The notes: generated from the letters alone by a model not told the origin. Shown: positions 45,561 through 55,568, numbered from the stretch's first letter. The stretch is DNA of 64,000 nt from Niabella ginsenosidivorans (GCF_001654455.1 NZ_CP015772.1:2728001-2792000), one strand, 5' to 3'. Made by a program: numbers and translations.

Positions 45561-45579
45561 TCCTATATCAGGCTGTACT

Positions 45580-47739
45580 ATGTTATTAAATATTACGGAC
45601 ATTACGCTGCCTATTACCGATCCGATCCTGAAGTATCTGATCGTAATACTCGTGGTATTACTGGCACCTATTCTTCTGAACAAACTAAAGATCCCGCATC
45701 TTATCGGACTGATCATTGCCGGTGCGCTGATGGGCCCGAACGGGTTTGGCGTGCTGGACAGGGACAGCAGCATTGTGGTTTCGGGCACTACCGGCCTGCT
45801 TTATATCATGTTCCTTGCCGGCCTGGAAATTGATCTTATTGAGTTTAAGAAAAACAAATGGAAAAGTATCACATTTGGTATGTACACCTTTTGCATCCCG
45901 ATGATACTGGGCACACTGGGCAGCTATTACCTGCTCCATTTTGACTGGATGACCTCCATTTTATTAGGCAGCTTAATTTCATCCCATACGCTGCTTGCCT
46001 ATCCTATTGTTAGCAAATTAGGCATTGCAAAAGATAAAGCCGTAAATATTACGGTTGGCGGTACCATGATTACCGATACGCTGGCCTTACTGGTTTTAGC
46101 CGTAATTGTAGGAATGACCAAAGGTGCCGTCAATACCGCTTTCTGGCTGCGGTTAACCCTGTCTATCCTGGCATTTGGGTTGATCGTATTGCTCGTGTTC
46201 CCGATCATTGGCCGGTGGTTCTTTAAGAAAGTGCCCGATAAGATTTCGCAGTTCATATTTGTGCTGGTAATGGTCTATCTCAGCGCAGTGTTAGCAGAGC
46301 TTGCAGGCGTGGAAGGCATCATAGGTGCTTTTCTTGCCGGTTTGGCGCTGAACCGGCTGATACCGTCTACATCACCACTGATGAACCGGGTGGAGTTTGT
46401 AGGCAATGCCTTATTCATCCCATTCTTCCTGATCAGTGTGGGCATGCTGATCGATTTCAGGGCTTTTGTAAAAGGAACGGAAACCATTAAAGTAGCCGCA
46501 GTATTAACGCTGGGTGTGATTCTTGCAAAATATCTGGCGGCATGGGCAACCTCCGGAACTTTTAAGCTGACAAAAAATCAAAGGAGCATTATCTTTTCCT
46601 TAAGCCTTGCACAGGCAGCCGCAACGCTGGCAGCAGTTATGGTGGGGTATAATATTATTATTTCTGAAACACCCGATGGAGAGCCGGTACGCCTTCTTAA
46701 CGAAGCCGTGCTCAACGGCTCCATCCTGGTCATTCTGGTTACCTGTACCATTGCTTCATTGGTAGCGCAAAAGAGCGGTGAAAAAATCGCTGCTGAAATG
46801 GATGTGAAAAAAGAGGATACTGACAACAACAGCGAAGATGAGGAAAAGATCCTTATAGCTACCAATTCGTTAGAAAAAACAGAGCAATTGGTTCAACTGG
46901 CGCTTAGCATCAGGCCCGGGTATAAGGAGGACCAGCTCTATGCATTGAACATTATTAACAAGCAGGACGCGCCCGATGAGTCAGACAAAACAGGAAAAAA
47001 AATACTGGAGCTGGCCGTTCAGACAGGTGCGGCGGCAGATATAAAAGTAAACGATATTATCCGGTATGATGATGATATTGTGAATGGTATTACAGGAGAG
47101 CTTAAAGCAAACAAAATAACAGACCTGATACTGGGGTTCAGTACCAAACCCTACAGCTCGGCAAAGAACAGGGATTTTATGAAAGGGATCCTGGAAAATG
47201 AAAGGATCACCACTTATGTATATAATCCTGTGCAGCCCCTGTCAACCATAAAAAAGAATATTGTGGTCATACCCAGGAATGCCGAAAAGGAAGCGGGCTT
47301 TTCCTATTGGCTCACTAATATCTGGAGCCTTGCCAAGCACTGCGGCGGAGGTATCAAATTTTTTGCGCCCCTCAATATTGCCCCCCTGCTCAACAATCTT
47401 AACGAAAAGAACCCGATCGACTATAGCCTCGAAGAATTTCTTTATTGGGAGGATATCCTGATCCTGTCCAGAGAAATAACCCGCAATGACCTCATTACTT
47501 TTGTACTGAGCAGGCCTGAGCACCGCTCGTATAATCAGCATATGGATAAAATGTTCGCCTACCTGGATAAATACTTCAGGGCCAACAATTTCCTCCTTGT
47601 TTATCCGATACAACCCAAACCGGAAGAGGCTGATGACTTTTATATAAAAGACAACACCTTTCTAAACCCGACAGTGGATCTGCAGGGACTGGGGAAAGAT
47701 ATAGGCAGCTTATTTAACCGGCAAAAAAACAGGCCATAG
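45580..47739 (+). CDS. CPA2 cation:proton antiporter with USP-like C-terminus
   Basis: 719 residues. Residues about 15-400 form 12 or so membrane segments of the Na+/H+ exchanger (KefB/NapA-like) fold. PHLIGLIIAGALMGPNGFGV, LAGLEIDLIEFKKN and VEGIIGAFLAGLALNRLIP are typical. The ion-binding Asp pair region is not unambiguous, with SHTLLAYPIV at the expected place. From about 425 a cytoplasmic domain resembles universal stress proteins (KILIATNSLEKTEQLVQLAL, DLILGFSTKP). No TrkA-N domain is seen. It exports Na+ or K+ against protons at the inner membrane. Confidence 0.9.
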   Translation: MLLNITDITLPITDPILKYLIVILVVLLAPILLNKLKIPHLIGLIIAGALMGPNGFGVLDRDSSIVVSGTTGLLYIMFLAGLEIDLIEFKKNKWKSITFGMYTFCIPMILGTLGSYYLLHFDWMTSILLGSLISSHTLLAYPIVSKLGIAKDKAVNITVGGTMITDTLALLVLAVIVGMTKGAVNTAFWLRLTLSILAFGLIVLLVFPIIGRWFFKKVPDKISQFIFVLVMVYLSAVLAELAGVEGIIGAFLAGLALNRLIPSTSPLMNRVEFVGNALFIPFFLISVGMLIDFRAFVKGTETIKVAAVLTLGVILAKYLAAWATSGTFKLTKNQRSIIFSLSLAQAAATLAAVMVGYNIIISETPDGEPVRLLNEAVLNGSILVILVTCTIASLVAQKSGEKIAAEMDVKKEDTDNNSEDEEKILIATNSLEKTEQLVQLALSIRPGYKEDQLYALNIINKQDAPDESDKTGKKILELAVQTGAAADIKVNDIIRYDDDIVNGITGELKANKITDLILGFSTKPYSSAKNRDFMKGILENERITTYVYNPVQPLSTIKKNIVVIPRNAEKEAGFSYWLTNIWSLAKHCGGGIKFFAPLNIAPLLNNLNEKNPIDYSLEEFLYWEDILILSREITRNDLITFVLSRPEHRSYNQHMDKMFAYLDKYFRANNFLLVYPIQPKPEEADDFYIKDNTFLNPTVDLQGLGKDIGSLFNRQKNRP

Positions 47740-47793
47740 CCGGTAATCGTATTTTAAAAAAAAAGCTTATATTTAACAATAATGCTGTTATAT

Positions 47794-48621
47794 ATGAAAA
47801 TAAGAAAATGGATTCTCCTGCTTGCCCTGCCGGCCTTTACCATTACCGGTTTCGGGCAGCATACCATTGTGCAGAAATGGACGACCACAGACTCCATTCC
47901 TGTTCCGGAATCAGTAGTGCCGGTTGCCAATAAAAACGAATTATACGTTTCTCTTATTGATGGCAATGGCAATGAAAAAGATGGCAAAGGAGGGGTGGGC
48001 ATCATCACCAAAAATGGTGCTGTAAAGGATCTTAACTGGGTTACCGGCCTAAATGCGCCTAAAGGGCTGGGACTGTATAAAAAACGGTTATACGTTGCGG
48101 ATCTTACTGATGTAGTGGTCATTGATACCAAAGAAGGCAAGGTGATCAAAAAAATTCCGGTTCCTGATGCCGTTTTCCTTAATGATATTACCATAGACAG
48201 CAAAGGAGTGATATATGTTTCTGATACCCGCAAGCACAAGATCTACAGGATCATCAATGACCAGCCGGAATTATACCTCGATAGTGCAACCAACGCAAAC
48301 GGGCTAAAGGCAATAGGAACCGATCTATATGTTTTAGCCGGTAAAGAACTCTGGAAACTGGACAGGAACAAGCGTAAAACCATCGTCGCTTCAGGCTTTG
48401 AGCAGGGAGGTGATGGCCTGGAACCTGCCGGCAATGGTGATTTCCTGGTTACCTGCTGGCCGGGCATTATCTACTACGTTCACGCTAACGGGCAGTTTGA
48501 TAAACTGCTGGATGTGCAGGGGCGCATGAACACTGCTGATCTCTTTTATGAGGCCGCCACAAAAACACTTTACATACCCACTTTTAATAATTACAGCGTG
48601 GTGGCCTATGAATTGAAATAA
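47794..48621 (+). CDS. SMP-30/gluconolactonase-like beta-propeller, secreted
   Basis: 275 residues from ATG 47794 (MKIRKWILLLALPAFTITGF, a signal peptide); an ATG 12 nt earlier is possible. The body repeats strand units such as APKGLGLYKKRLYVADLTDV, LNDITIDSKGVIYVSDTRKH and NGLKAIGTDLYVLAGKELWK, as in SMP-30/NHL propellers of about six blades. Metal-binding Glu/Asn/Asp positions cannot be confirmed by eye. It may be a lactonase or just a binding protein. It follows the antiporter by 54 bp. Confidence 0.8.
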   Translation: MKIRKWILLLALPAFTITGFGQHTIVQKWTTTDSIPVPESVVPVANKNELYVSLIDGNGNEKDGKGGVGIITKNGAVKDLNWVTGLNAPKGLGLYKKRLYVADLTDVVVIDTKEGKVIKKIPVPDAVFLNDITIDSKGVIYVSDTRKHKIYRIINDQPELYLDSATNANGLKAIGTDLYVLAGKELWKLDRNKRKTIVASGFEQGGDGLEPAGNGDFLVTCWPGIIYYVHANGQFDKLLDVQGRMNTADLFYEAATKTLYIPTFNNYSVVAYELK

Positions 48622-48645
48622 ACAATAGCTATCAACAGCCGGCGA

Positions 48646-49713
48646 TTACTGGTATTGAATATATACAGGCTGCGGTTTCAGCTTTAACAATTCCGGAGGT
48701 GTAAGCATTGTACCTCCTTTTTTTGTATCATTTTTGTAAAACAGCTTAAAGCCTGCAAACTGTACCGGCTGCTTATAAATAAACGCCCTATAGGAATTTG
48801 TTTTCAGCGATTTTGACCCCCAGCCATCCATATCGATCACCACCTGTACTTCCGGAACGGTTTTAATGTTCTTATAATCCTTTACCATATCATTCGTAAA
48901 CCGGTGAATGACCAGTATTTTGGGTGGCAGGTCATTTTCACGGACAATATCGGCCAGATAATCGATCACATAGTTGATATCAGCGGCATCCAGGGAGCCG
49001 ATAACGCTGCCCGGCGTATCCCCGTTCTTCATTGAAAATTCCGGATCAATACCCAAATGAAATGTGGGTAATTTTAAATACTTCTTAAACCGGGGAATTT
49101 CTGCCTGTAAAGTGCTCTGCCCTACCTGCACATCAATAAAGGTCAGCGCATTGATCTCGTTTGCCCATTTTATAATGGTATCAATCTGCCGGAAAGGCAT
49201 GCGCAGCCGGTATTTACCATCAGTGCCTGCGCTCCCCTGTGCCGTAACGGCAATATAATGTAAGGCAGGCAGCACAGGCGTTGCGGAATCTGCCTGTTCC
49301 CACTTCTGCACCTCCTCTTTCAGCTTTTGGATCATTTTTTCTTTGGGAAGTTCGCCAAGGATACCCATTGTTTTTGAAAAAAGATTGCCATAGTAAGCCA
49401 CCACCCTGTAAAACGGGAATACAGCGCCCGGCAATGGAAGACCGGTTTTTACAGGCCATCGCCCCGATGCGTCCCCATTGGCCAGTTGTTGCATTCTTTG
49501 CTCATACTCCGCTGTATCTACCGGAAGTGCGGCCGTTATATCCGGCTGCCTGATCTTACGGGCCTTTTTATCTGTTGAATCCGGCAAGAGACCACCGGCT
49601 TTTTCATCCTGTGCAAACAGGTTCTTCGGAGCAATAAAAAAAATAGTGCTCCCTAAAATACAACCAATAATGCTGATCCTTTTGGGGAACCATCGTCCTG
49701 CGCTTTTTTTCAT
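48646..49713 (-). CDS. secreted protein of unknown function, possible TIM-barrel
   Basis: 355 residues; signal peptide ends near IAPKNLFAQ. The first 60 mature residues are polar and variable. The rest shows alternating strands and helices with motifs LPALHYIAVTAQGSAGTDG, INALTFIDVQVGQSTLQAEI, LPTFHLGIDPEFSM, PPKILVIHRFTNDMV and VQVVIDMDGWGS. Acidic residues fall at strand ends (DPEF, DMDG), as in TIM-barrel glycoside hydrolases, but I cannot name a family. It is convergent with the SMP-30-like gene. Confidence 0.7.
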   Translation of the reverse strand: MKKSAGRWFPKRISIIGCILGSTIFFIAPKNLFAQDEKAGGLLPDSTDKKARKIRQPDITAALPVDTAEYEQRMQQLANGDASGRWPVKTGLPLPGAVFPFYRVVAYYGNLFSKTMGILGELPKEKMIQKLKEEVQKWEQADSATPVLPALHYIAVTAQGSAGTDGKYRLRMPFRQIDTIIKWANEINALTFIDVQVGQSTLQAEIPRFKKYLKLPTFHLGIDPEFSMKNGDTPGSVIGSLDAADINYVIDYLADIVRENDLPPKILVIHRFTNDMVKDYKNIKTVPEVQVVIDMDGWGSKSLKTNSYRAFIYKQPVQFAGFKLFYKNDTKKGGTMLTPPELLKLKPQPVYIQYQ

Positions 49714-49785
49714 GTTTCAAAATAAAATCATTCATGGCATTGCCCCCGTTAAAATGAAGTTATAAAACCATGGCATACATTCCGG

Positions 49786-50523
49786 TTATTTCATCAAATC
49801 GTCAGGATGCCCCAGAAGCCGCATCCGGTAAGCGTTCATAGCTGTTTTTCCCAGTTTCTTTACCAGGCTGTAATTGGCGATCAGCCCAACAGGCGCACCG
49901 ATCACAGGCAACAGCTGCGCCATTTTAGCCAGATCCAGGTAATCGCGGTACTCCTGCTGGAATTTCCGCCAGTCAAAATCATCCGCGCGCTCCGGCATTG
50001 ACCGTGAATTTACCTCCCAGTCTGCAATTTTCCTGTAAATAGTGTTCCGGTGCTGGGCGCCAGAAAAAGCCAGCTCAAAAATACGCAGCAGATATACCCT
50101 TTCCTTATAATCCTTCAGGTCAAAGCCATAAATGGAAGCTATTTCATAAAGCAATTTCAGTTTTAAAGCCAGCAGCAGCGGAAAATCGGCCAAACCCAGC
50201 AGCAATCCTCCCGCACCGGTAATGCCTCCTTCTATAGCTGCCGTATTCCTGTAGAGCTCAATCCGCTCTTTTACTTTTTGCTCCCTTATAATAAGAGGCA
50301 CATCTTTTAACGGTTTGCCTGTTGTATACCTTGCACCAAACAAAACTCCCCGGATCATTTGTTTTACGACCACTGTTATTGCCTGGTGTATCTTTTCAGG
50401 AATGAGCGCATTGATCTTATCCTGCGTGCCTTTTGAAACACGGTTCAAAATACCCGGCGGCCGCTGCATCTTCAGTTGCCAGCGCTTCATTTCATCATAT
50501 GCTATTTTTTCATACAGATCCAT
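49786..50523 (-). CDS. EcsC family protein
   Basis: 245 residues from ATG 50523 (MDLYEKIAYDEMKRWQLKMQ); the GTG/ATG four codons earlier is possible. The EcsC pattern is visible: IEGGITGAGGLLLGLADFPL (a glycine-rich hydrophobic helix), LKLLYEIASIYGFDL and LPVIGAPVGLIANYSLVKKL near the end. EcsC is named for the Bacillus Ecs transporter locus, but its function is unclear; it is probably membrane-associated. It starts 55 bp after the symporter stop, on the same strand. Confidence 0.87.
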   Translation of the reverse strand: MDLYEKIAYDEMKRWQLKMQRPPGILNRVSKGTQDKINALIPEKIHQAITVVVKQMIRGVLFGARYTTGKPLKDVPLIIREQKVKERIELYRNTAAIEGGITGAGGLLLGLADFPLLLALKLKLLYEIASIYGFDLKDYKERVYLLRIFELAFSGAQHRNTIYRKIADWEVNSRSMPERADDFDWRKFQQEYRDYLDLAKMAQLLPVIGAPVGLIANYSLVKKLGKTAMNAYRMRLLGHPDDLMK

Positions 50524-50578
50524 CCTAAAACGCAAAAGCGGGCTGCCCCGCTTTTAGTAAAACCATTAACAGGATCAG

Positions 50579-52258
50579 TTACCAGTACACCGTATAAAGA
50601 GCTGCCAGCAATGCTACGATAATCAACGCCCCGATCGTAAAGCCTGTTGATGTTTTAAACATAGCGGCGTCTACTTCCAGGCCTTTGGCTATAATACCTC
50701 TTTTCCGGTCGGAAATACTGATGAAATACATGCCGATTGTGCACACCACAAATACGATGGCCATACGATCCAGGAAAGGTATTTCGTATACCCCGCCGGA
50801 GTTTTGTACTGCCCAGCCGATAGAATAAAGAGGCGACAGATCGACCATCTGAGGCAGGAATTTCAATATCACGGATACAATGAACCCGCCGATAGTAGCA
50901 AACAAGGCAGCATTGGATGTTGTTTTCTTCCAGAAAAAGCCGAATATGAACATGGCAAAAATACCGGGAGATACAAAACCGGTATATTCCTGAATGTACT
51001 GGAATCCCTGTTTGCCCTCGCCCATTAACGCATCTCCTATAACCAATGAAAGCAATACTGCCAGTAGCATGGAAACCACAACGGTTGTTTTTCCCACGCC
51101 TACCAGGTGCTTATCGGAAGCACTTTTATTGAACACTTTTTTATAAATATCCAACGAAAAGATGGTGGCAATGCTGTTTGCCTTGCCGGCAAGTGAGGCA
51201 ACGATGGCCGCAGTAAGCGCGGCAAAGGACAGCCCCTTCAGCCCCGCAGGCAGCAGGCTTATTAATGCAGGATAAGCCTTATTAGGATCCTGAACACCGG
51301 TAGCTGTGAGCAACTGATTGCCAGTAATGCCGCCAAGGTTTTCTTTTACAATATAATACACCGCAATACCGGGAAGCACTACAATAACCGGCATCAACAT
51401 TTTTAAAAATCCGGCAAATAATAACCCTTTGCGGGCAACAGGCAAGGAAGCGCCCAACGCACGCTGGGTAATATACTGGTTACACCCCCAATAGCTGAGG
51501 TTGGTGATCCACATTCCGCCAATTAAAACGCTGAGGCCCGGCAGGTCTATATAGTTGGGGTTGTCCTTTCTGAAGATCATATGAAAATGCTCAGGTGCTT
51601 TTGATTGCAGAATGCCAAAGCCGGCACCAATACCTTTTCCGCCGGAGATCAGGTTCAATGCAATATAAGTGGCTACCAGCCCTCCTAATACCAGGAAAAA
51701 GACCTGAACGACATCTGTAAACCCAATCACCTTCATCCCACCCAGCGTAATGATAATTGCAAAAATGGCCAGCGCTAAAATACAGATGTGCAGATCTATA
51801 CCGGAGATACCACTAATGGCCAATGCTCCCAGATACAGGATGGACATAAGGTTCACCACAATATACAGAACAAGCCAGAAGACCGCCATAATAATGGCCA
51901 CCTTTTCATTATAACGCTGGCTGAGAAATTGCGGCATTGTAAAGATCTTATTTTTCAGATATACCGGCATAAAGAACACGGCCACGATTATCAGTGTGGC
52001 AGCAGCCATCCACTCATAGGTAGCAATCGCTAACCCCAGCTTAAAACCGGAGCCGCTCATCCCGATCATTTGCTCTGCAGAGATATTAGAAGCAATCAGG
52101 GAGGCGCCAATGGCCCACCAGGTTAGTGAACCTTCCGCCAGGAAATAATCATGAGAAGCAGAAACGCTTTCTTTATTTTTCCGACGGTAAACCCAATACC
52201 CGTACGAGGCTACAACAATAAAATAGATGAAAAAAACAAGGTAATCCGTCGTTTTCAT
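50579..52258 (-). CDS. sodium/sugar symporter (SSS family), copy 1
   Basis: 559 residues from ATG 52258 (MKTTDYLVFFIYF); a start four codons earlier is weaker. It has the 14-segment SGLT fold. AEGSLTWWAIGASLIASNIS holds the broken first helix of the LeuT core. YWGCNQYITQRALGA and LKGLSFAALTAAIVASLAGK (with Ser residues near the sodium site) closely match its paralogue at 53784. It imports a sugar with Na+. Nearby ara genes point to a pentose, and xylose is possible since arabinose may belong to copy 2. The last gene of the pentose region. Confidence 0.93.
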   Translation of the reverse strand: MKTTDYLVFFIYFIVVASYGYWVYRRKNKESVSASHDYFLAEGSLTWWAIGASLIASNISAEQMIGMSGSGFKLGLAIATYEWMAAATLIIVAVFFMPVYLKNKIFTMPQFLSQRYNEKVAIIMAVFWLVLYIVVNLMSILYLGALAISGISGIDLHICILALAIFAIIITLGGMKVIGFTDVVQVFFLVLGGLVATYIALNLISGGKGIGAGFGILQSKAPEHFHMIFRKDNPNYIDLPGLSVLIGGMWITNLSYWGCNQYITQRALGASLPVARKGLLFAGFLKMLMPVIVVLPGIAVYYIVKENLGGITGNQLLTATGVQDPNKAYPALISLLPAGLKGLSFAALTAAIVASLAGKANSIATIFSLDIYKKVFNKSASDKHLVGVGKTTVVVSMLLAVLLSLVIGDALMGEGKQGFQYIQEYTGFVSPGIFAMFIFGFFWKKTTSNAALFATIGGFIVSVILKFLPQMVDLSPLYSIGWAVQNSGGVYEIPFLDRMAIVFVVCTIGMYFISISDRKRGIIAKGLEVDAAMFKTSTGFTIGALIIVALLAALYTVYW

Positions 52259-52534
52259 ATGCTCTTCCAATTATTTATGTGTTAAAAATGTCAGCTAATA
52301 TATTCTTTTTCAAAATATAAAAACGAAGTTTTTATTTCCCCGGGAAAATGAGCTTAGGAATGAGGGCGAAATACATTTCAATATTCGACCGCAAAGTGCC
52401 CTGTTTTGCCCGGCTGTGTAATTGTCCCCGCACAAGAAAGAGAAACCCTCCCTGCATTTACAATTAAATTGAAACAAGAATCCGAGGAAGTCATAACTGT
52501 TGATACGGCTATCAGGAAAAGTCTATAGCAGCCC

Positions 52535-52935
52535 ATAGATCTGAATGCTCAAAAGACGGTTCGCTATTTTCAAAACGGGCGCCCTGAAGGCAAAAGACTG
52601 CTGGATGCGCCACTGGTAAAGATAGATCTGAAAGAATTTACTGCCAGCTCAAAGATGAAAAAACATAGAAGGCAAGAGACCGGGATGCCATAACCGTTTT
52701 TAAAACCCAGGGCATGAGCGGGGTATTGATTGCATTGCACAAAGATACTGTTATGCAAAAGCACAAAGCAAAAGGCATCATTAGCGCACAGGTACTTGAG
52801 GGGCATATCCGTTTCGCTACGAATGACCCAACGACCTCATTACTGGAAGAAGCCATGATAACGTTGCATAAAGATGTTGAACATAGTGTAACTGCGATAG
52901 AGCCCACCATGTTCCACCTGACAATTTCCGGCTGA
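52535..52935 (+). pseudogene. cupin-domain protein, broken
   Basis: Translation gives a small cupin in two pieces. The first frame reads TVRYFQNGRPEGKRLLDAP and VKIDLKEFTA. After a one-base slip near 52641-52650 the second frame reads QLKDEKT, a TAG at 52666-52668 where TGG (Trp) would fit, then RDRDAITVFKTQGMSGVLIA, KHKAKGIISAQVLEGHIRFA and EHSVTAIEPTMFHLTISG. The start position reads ATA instead of ATG. So three faults disable it. The intact family is about 115 residues with one barrel; role unknown. It is convergent with the FAD/NAD reductase. A 35-codon scrap before it (ending TAIRKSL) may be another remnant. Confidence 0.6.
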
Positions 52936-52946
52936 CCATGCAGTCA

Positions 52947-53618
52947 TTATATTTCTACGGTAATTACAGATTCCGGGCTGCCGAGATTTTTCAATGCCTG
53001 CTGAACCGTTTGTACCATAAGATCAGGGCCACAGATATAAAAGTGCTGATCGAAATCGCGGATCATGTCTTTTAAATAGGCTTCGTCAATCCGGCGATGA
53101 TCATAGCCCGGCGCATTTTCCTGCGTAATTGTATTGATAAAATTCTGTCCTAACATTTTTGTAAACTCATCCTTCAGGATAATATCTGCTACGGTCTTAT
53201 TGGAAAAGAATAATTTATTATTCCCGGTTAAGCCCTCTTTATGCAATTGTCTGAAAATGGCAATAAACGGTGTAACACCCGCTCCGCCGGCTATAAAGCA
53301 GCCCGCTCCTTTGTATTGGATGGCGCCCCAAACATCATGTAAAATCAATTCATCTCCCGGTTGTAATAAACCCAGCTGATGTGTTACACCATCCTGGTTA
53401 TCATATATCTTTATCGTAAATTCTAAGTGGTCCCATTCATTTAATGAAGTAAATGTAAATGGGTTCCGTTTATCCTGCCAGCCGGCTTTATGAATACTTA
53501 TTTCTGTTGCCTGTCCGGGAATAAACCCGTAACCCTGCGGCTTTTCTACCTCAAATCTTTTCACATCATGGGTTATAGTATCCGTAGATAAGATCTTTAC
53601 AATATGCTTTTCGCTCAT
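52947..53618 (-). CDS. FAD/NAD(P)-binding oxidoreductase, ferredoxin-reductase type
   Basis: 223 residues, one FNR module without extra domains. The FAD half contains GFIPGQATEISI and NPFTFTSLNEWDHLEFT, the RxYS-like stretch appearing as NPFTFTS. The NAD half begins with CFIAGGAGVTPFIAIFRQL and ends HFYICGPDLMVQTVQQAL (CGP motif). It is soluble. Relatives reduce ferredoxin, flavohaemoglobin-like partners or work in nitric-oxide defence, but no partner gene is intact here: a broken cupin gene adjoins it. It lies between the two symporter genes. Confidence 0.9.
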   Translation of the reverse strand: MSEKHIVKILSTDTITHDVKRFEVEKPQGYGFIPGQATEISIHKAGWQDKRNPFTFTSLNEWDHLEFTIKIYDNQDGVTHQLGLLQPGDELILHDVWGAIQYKGAGCFIAGGAGVTPFIAIFRQLHKEGLTGNNKLFFSNKTVADIILKDEFTKMLGQNFINTITQENAPGYDHRRIDEAYLKDMIRDFDQHFYICGPDLMVQTVQQALKNLGSPESVITVEI

Positions 53619-53783
53619 TCTTTTGAATTATACCTTTAAAGGTAATTCATTTTACAACGGGAAAGCATCGCAAAAAATAAATACTATAAAAAGTTCAAGA
53701 GCTTATAGCAAGTATTAATGATCTTTTCATTGCAGTGAAGATCGGGTTCAGAAAATAAAAAGCCTGTTAAATTCCAGATAAAG

Positions 53784-55517
53784 CTACCAGAAGCGGACGT
53801 ACAATGCCGCCAGTATCATTAAAGTAATCACAATAAGGACGATTGTCTGCGGCTGTAACCGGAACATGGACCGGTCAATCTCAAATGCGTTGGGATTTTC
53901 CTTTGGACCAGCCAGGCTGACAGCGATCATGACCAGTACCGTAAAAAAGAATGACCATCCCATATTGATAAGGAACGGGATCTCGGTAATCGTATGCAGC
54001 ACCCCTCCTTCCATTTTCTGATAAGTGAATGCCGTGTACAACCAGGTTTCTTTTCCAAAAAGATCTACCGCATAATTATTAAAGAAGATGGCCAGCACGA
54101 AACCAAGGATCACGCCTACCAAAGCCGCCGTTCCCGTGGTCCGTTTCCAGAACATTCCCAGCAGGAACATGGCAAATACCCCGGGGCTGATAAAGCCGGT
54201 GTATTTCTGAATAAAAGTAAATCCTCCTTCGCCTCCAATGCCCAGCACATCGGTCCAGGTAAACAGCAAAGCGATCAGCATGGCAAGAATAACCGCCCAT
54301 CTGCCGATACGTACCGTTTGAATTTCCGTTAACGATTTATTGAGGTACTTTTTATGCACATCCAGTGTCCAGATCGTGGCAATGCTGTTTACCTTTCCAG
54401 CCAGTGACGCCACTATAGCGGCTGTTAATGCAGCAATTGCCAGCCCTTTTAATCCTGAAGGTAAAAATCCAAGGATAGCAGAGTAAGCACCATCTTTTAC
54501 CCCGCTGAATCCCGGCAAATGATTGTTCTTATACAATACATAAGCGGCAATACCGGGAAGCATTACGATGATCGGCATCAGCAACTTCAGGAACCCTGCA
54601 AATAAGATTCCTGTGCGCGCGGTCTGCATATCGGCGCCCAGCGCCCTCTGAGTGATATACTGGTTACATCCCCAATAATTCAGGTTCACGATCCATTGCC
54701 CTGCAAAATACATAGCAATGCCGGGCAGCACTACATATTTCTGCACATCCAGATTCCGGGGATGATCGATGGTTGTGGTGGTAACAGCGGGTTTGCTCAA
54801 CATCAGCTTAAAATGTTCGGGCGCCTGCGCCATCAGCGTTTTAAAGCCTGTAATGGCATTGCCGCTTGCGGCCCCGTTGATGCGGACATCCACGATCTGC
54901 AGGGCCATATACACGGTGGCAAGGCCACCCAATATTAAAACGCCTACCTGTATTACATCTGTAAAGCCGATCACCTTCATACCGCCTAATGTGATGACCA
55001 GCGCCATTAGCAGCAGAACGATCATGATAATATGCAGGTAACCACCGCCAAGCAGCGCATCAATGGCTACCGAGCCCAGGTACAGAATGGAGGTAAGGTT
55101 TACAAAAATGTACAGCAGCAGCCAGAACACTGCCATGATCAGCGAAACGGTTGGGTTATAGCGCCGGTTTAAGAACTGGGGCATGGTATAGATCTTATTC
55201 TTAAGATATACCGGTATGAACCAAACGGCAACGATGATCAGCGCTACAGCGGCGATCCATTCATAAGCGGCTACGGCCACTCCTACAAAGAACCCTTCCC
55301 CGCTCATACCGATGAACTGTTCGGCAGAAATATTGGAAGCGATGAGGGAAGCCCCTATGGCCCACCAGGTAAGGGACCCCTCGGCAAGAAAATAATCATG
55401 TGAGGCCGATACAGATGCTTTTTTCTTTTTGCTGTATACCCAATAGCCATAGGAGGCTACCACAACAAAATAGATAAAAAACACCAGAATGTCCTGCCAT
55501 GCCAGATTTTCTTTCAT
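53784..55517 (-). CDS. sodium/sugar symporter (SSS family), copy 2
   Basis: 577 residues from ATG 55517 (MKENLAWQDILVFF). It has the same SGLT fold as the neighbour at 50579, with long shared stretches such as VVASYGYWVY and SASHDYFLAEGSLTWWAIGA. It has an extra insertion around residues 215-275 (HFKLMLSKPAVTTTTIDHPR). It follows araA by 51 bp on the same strand, so it belongs to the araB-araD-araA transcript and most likely imports L-arabinose with Na+. Substrate is inferred from position. Confidence 0.94.
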   Translation of the reverse strand: MKENLAWQDILVFFIYFVVVASYGYWVYSKKKKASVSASHDYFLAEGSLTWWAIGASLIASNISAEQFIGMSGEGFFVGVAVAAYEWIAAVALIIVAVWFIPVYLKNKIYTMPQFLNRRYNPTVSLIMAVFWLLLYIFVNLTSILYLGSVAIDALLGGGYLHIIMIVLLLMALVITLGGMKVIGFTDVIQVGVLILGGLATVYMALQIVDVRINGAASGNAITGFKTLMAQAPEHFKLMLSKPAVTTTTIDHPRNLDVQKYVVLPGIAMYFAGQWIVNLNYWGCNQYITQRALGADMQTARTGILFAGFLKLLMPIIVMLPGIAAYVLYKNNHLPGFSGVKDGAYSAILGFLPSGLKGLAIAALTAAIVASLAGKVNSIATIWTLDVHKKYLNKSLTEIQTVRIGRWAVILAMLIALLFTWTDVLGIGGEGGFTFIQKYTGFISPGVFAMFLLGMFWKRTTGTAALVGVILGFVLAIFFNNYAVDLFGKETWLYTAFTYQKMEGGVLHTITEIPFLINMGWSFFFTVLVMIAVSLAGPKENPNAFEIDRSMFRLQPQTIVLIVITLMILAALYVRFW

Positions 55518-55568
55518 ATGAAGCAATTATTGATATGAACAAAAATTTATATACAAAAAAACCTGTTC

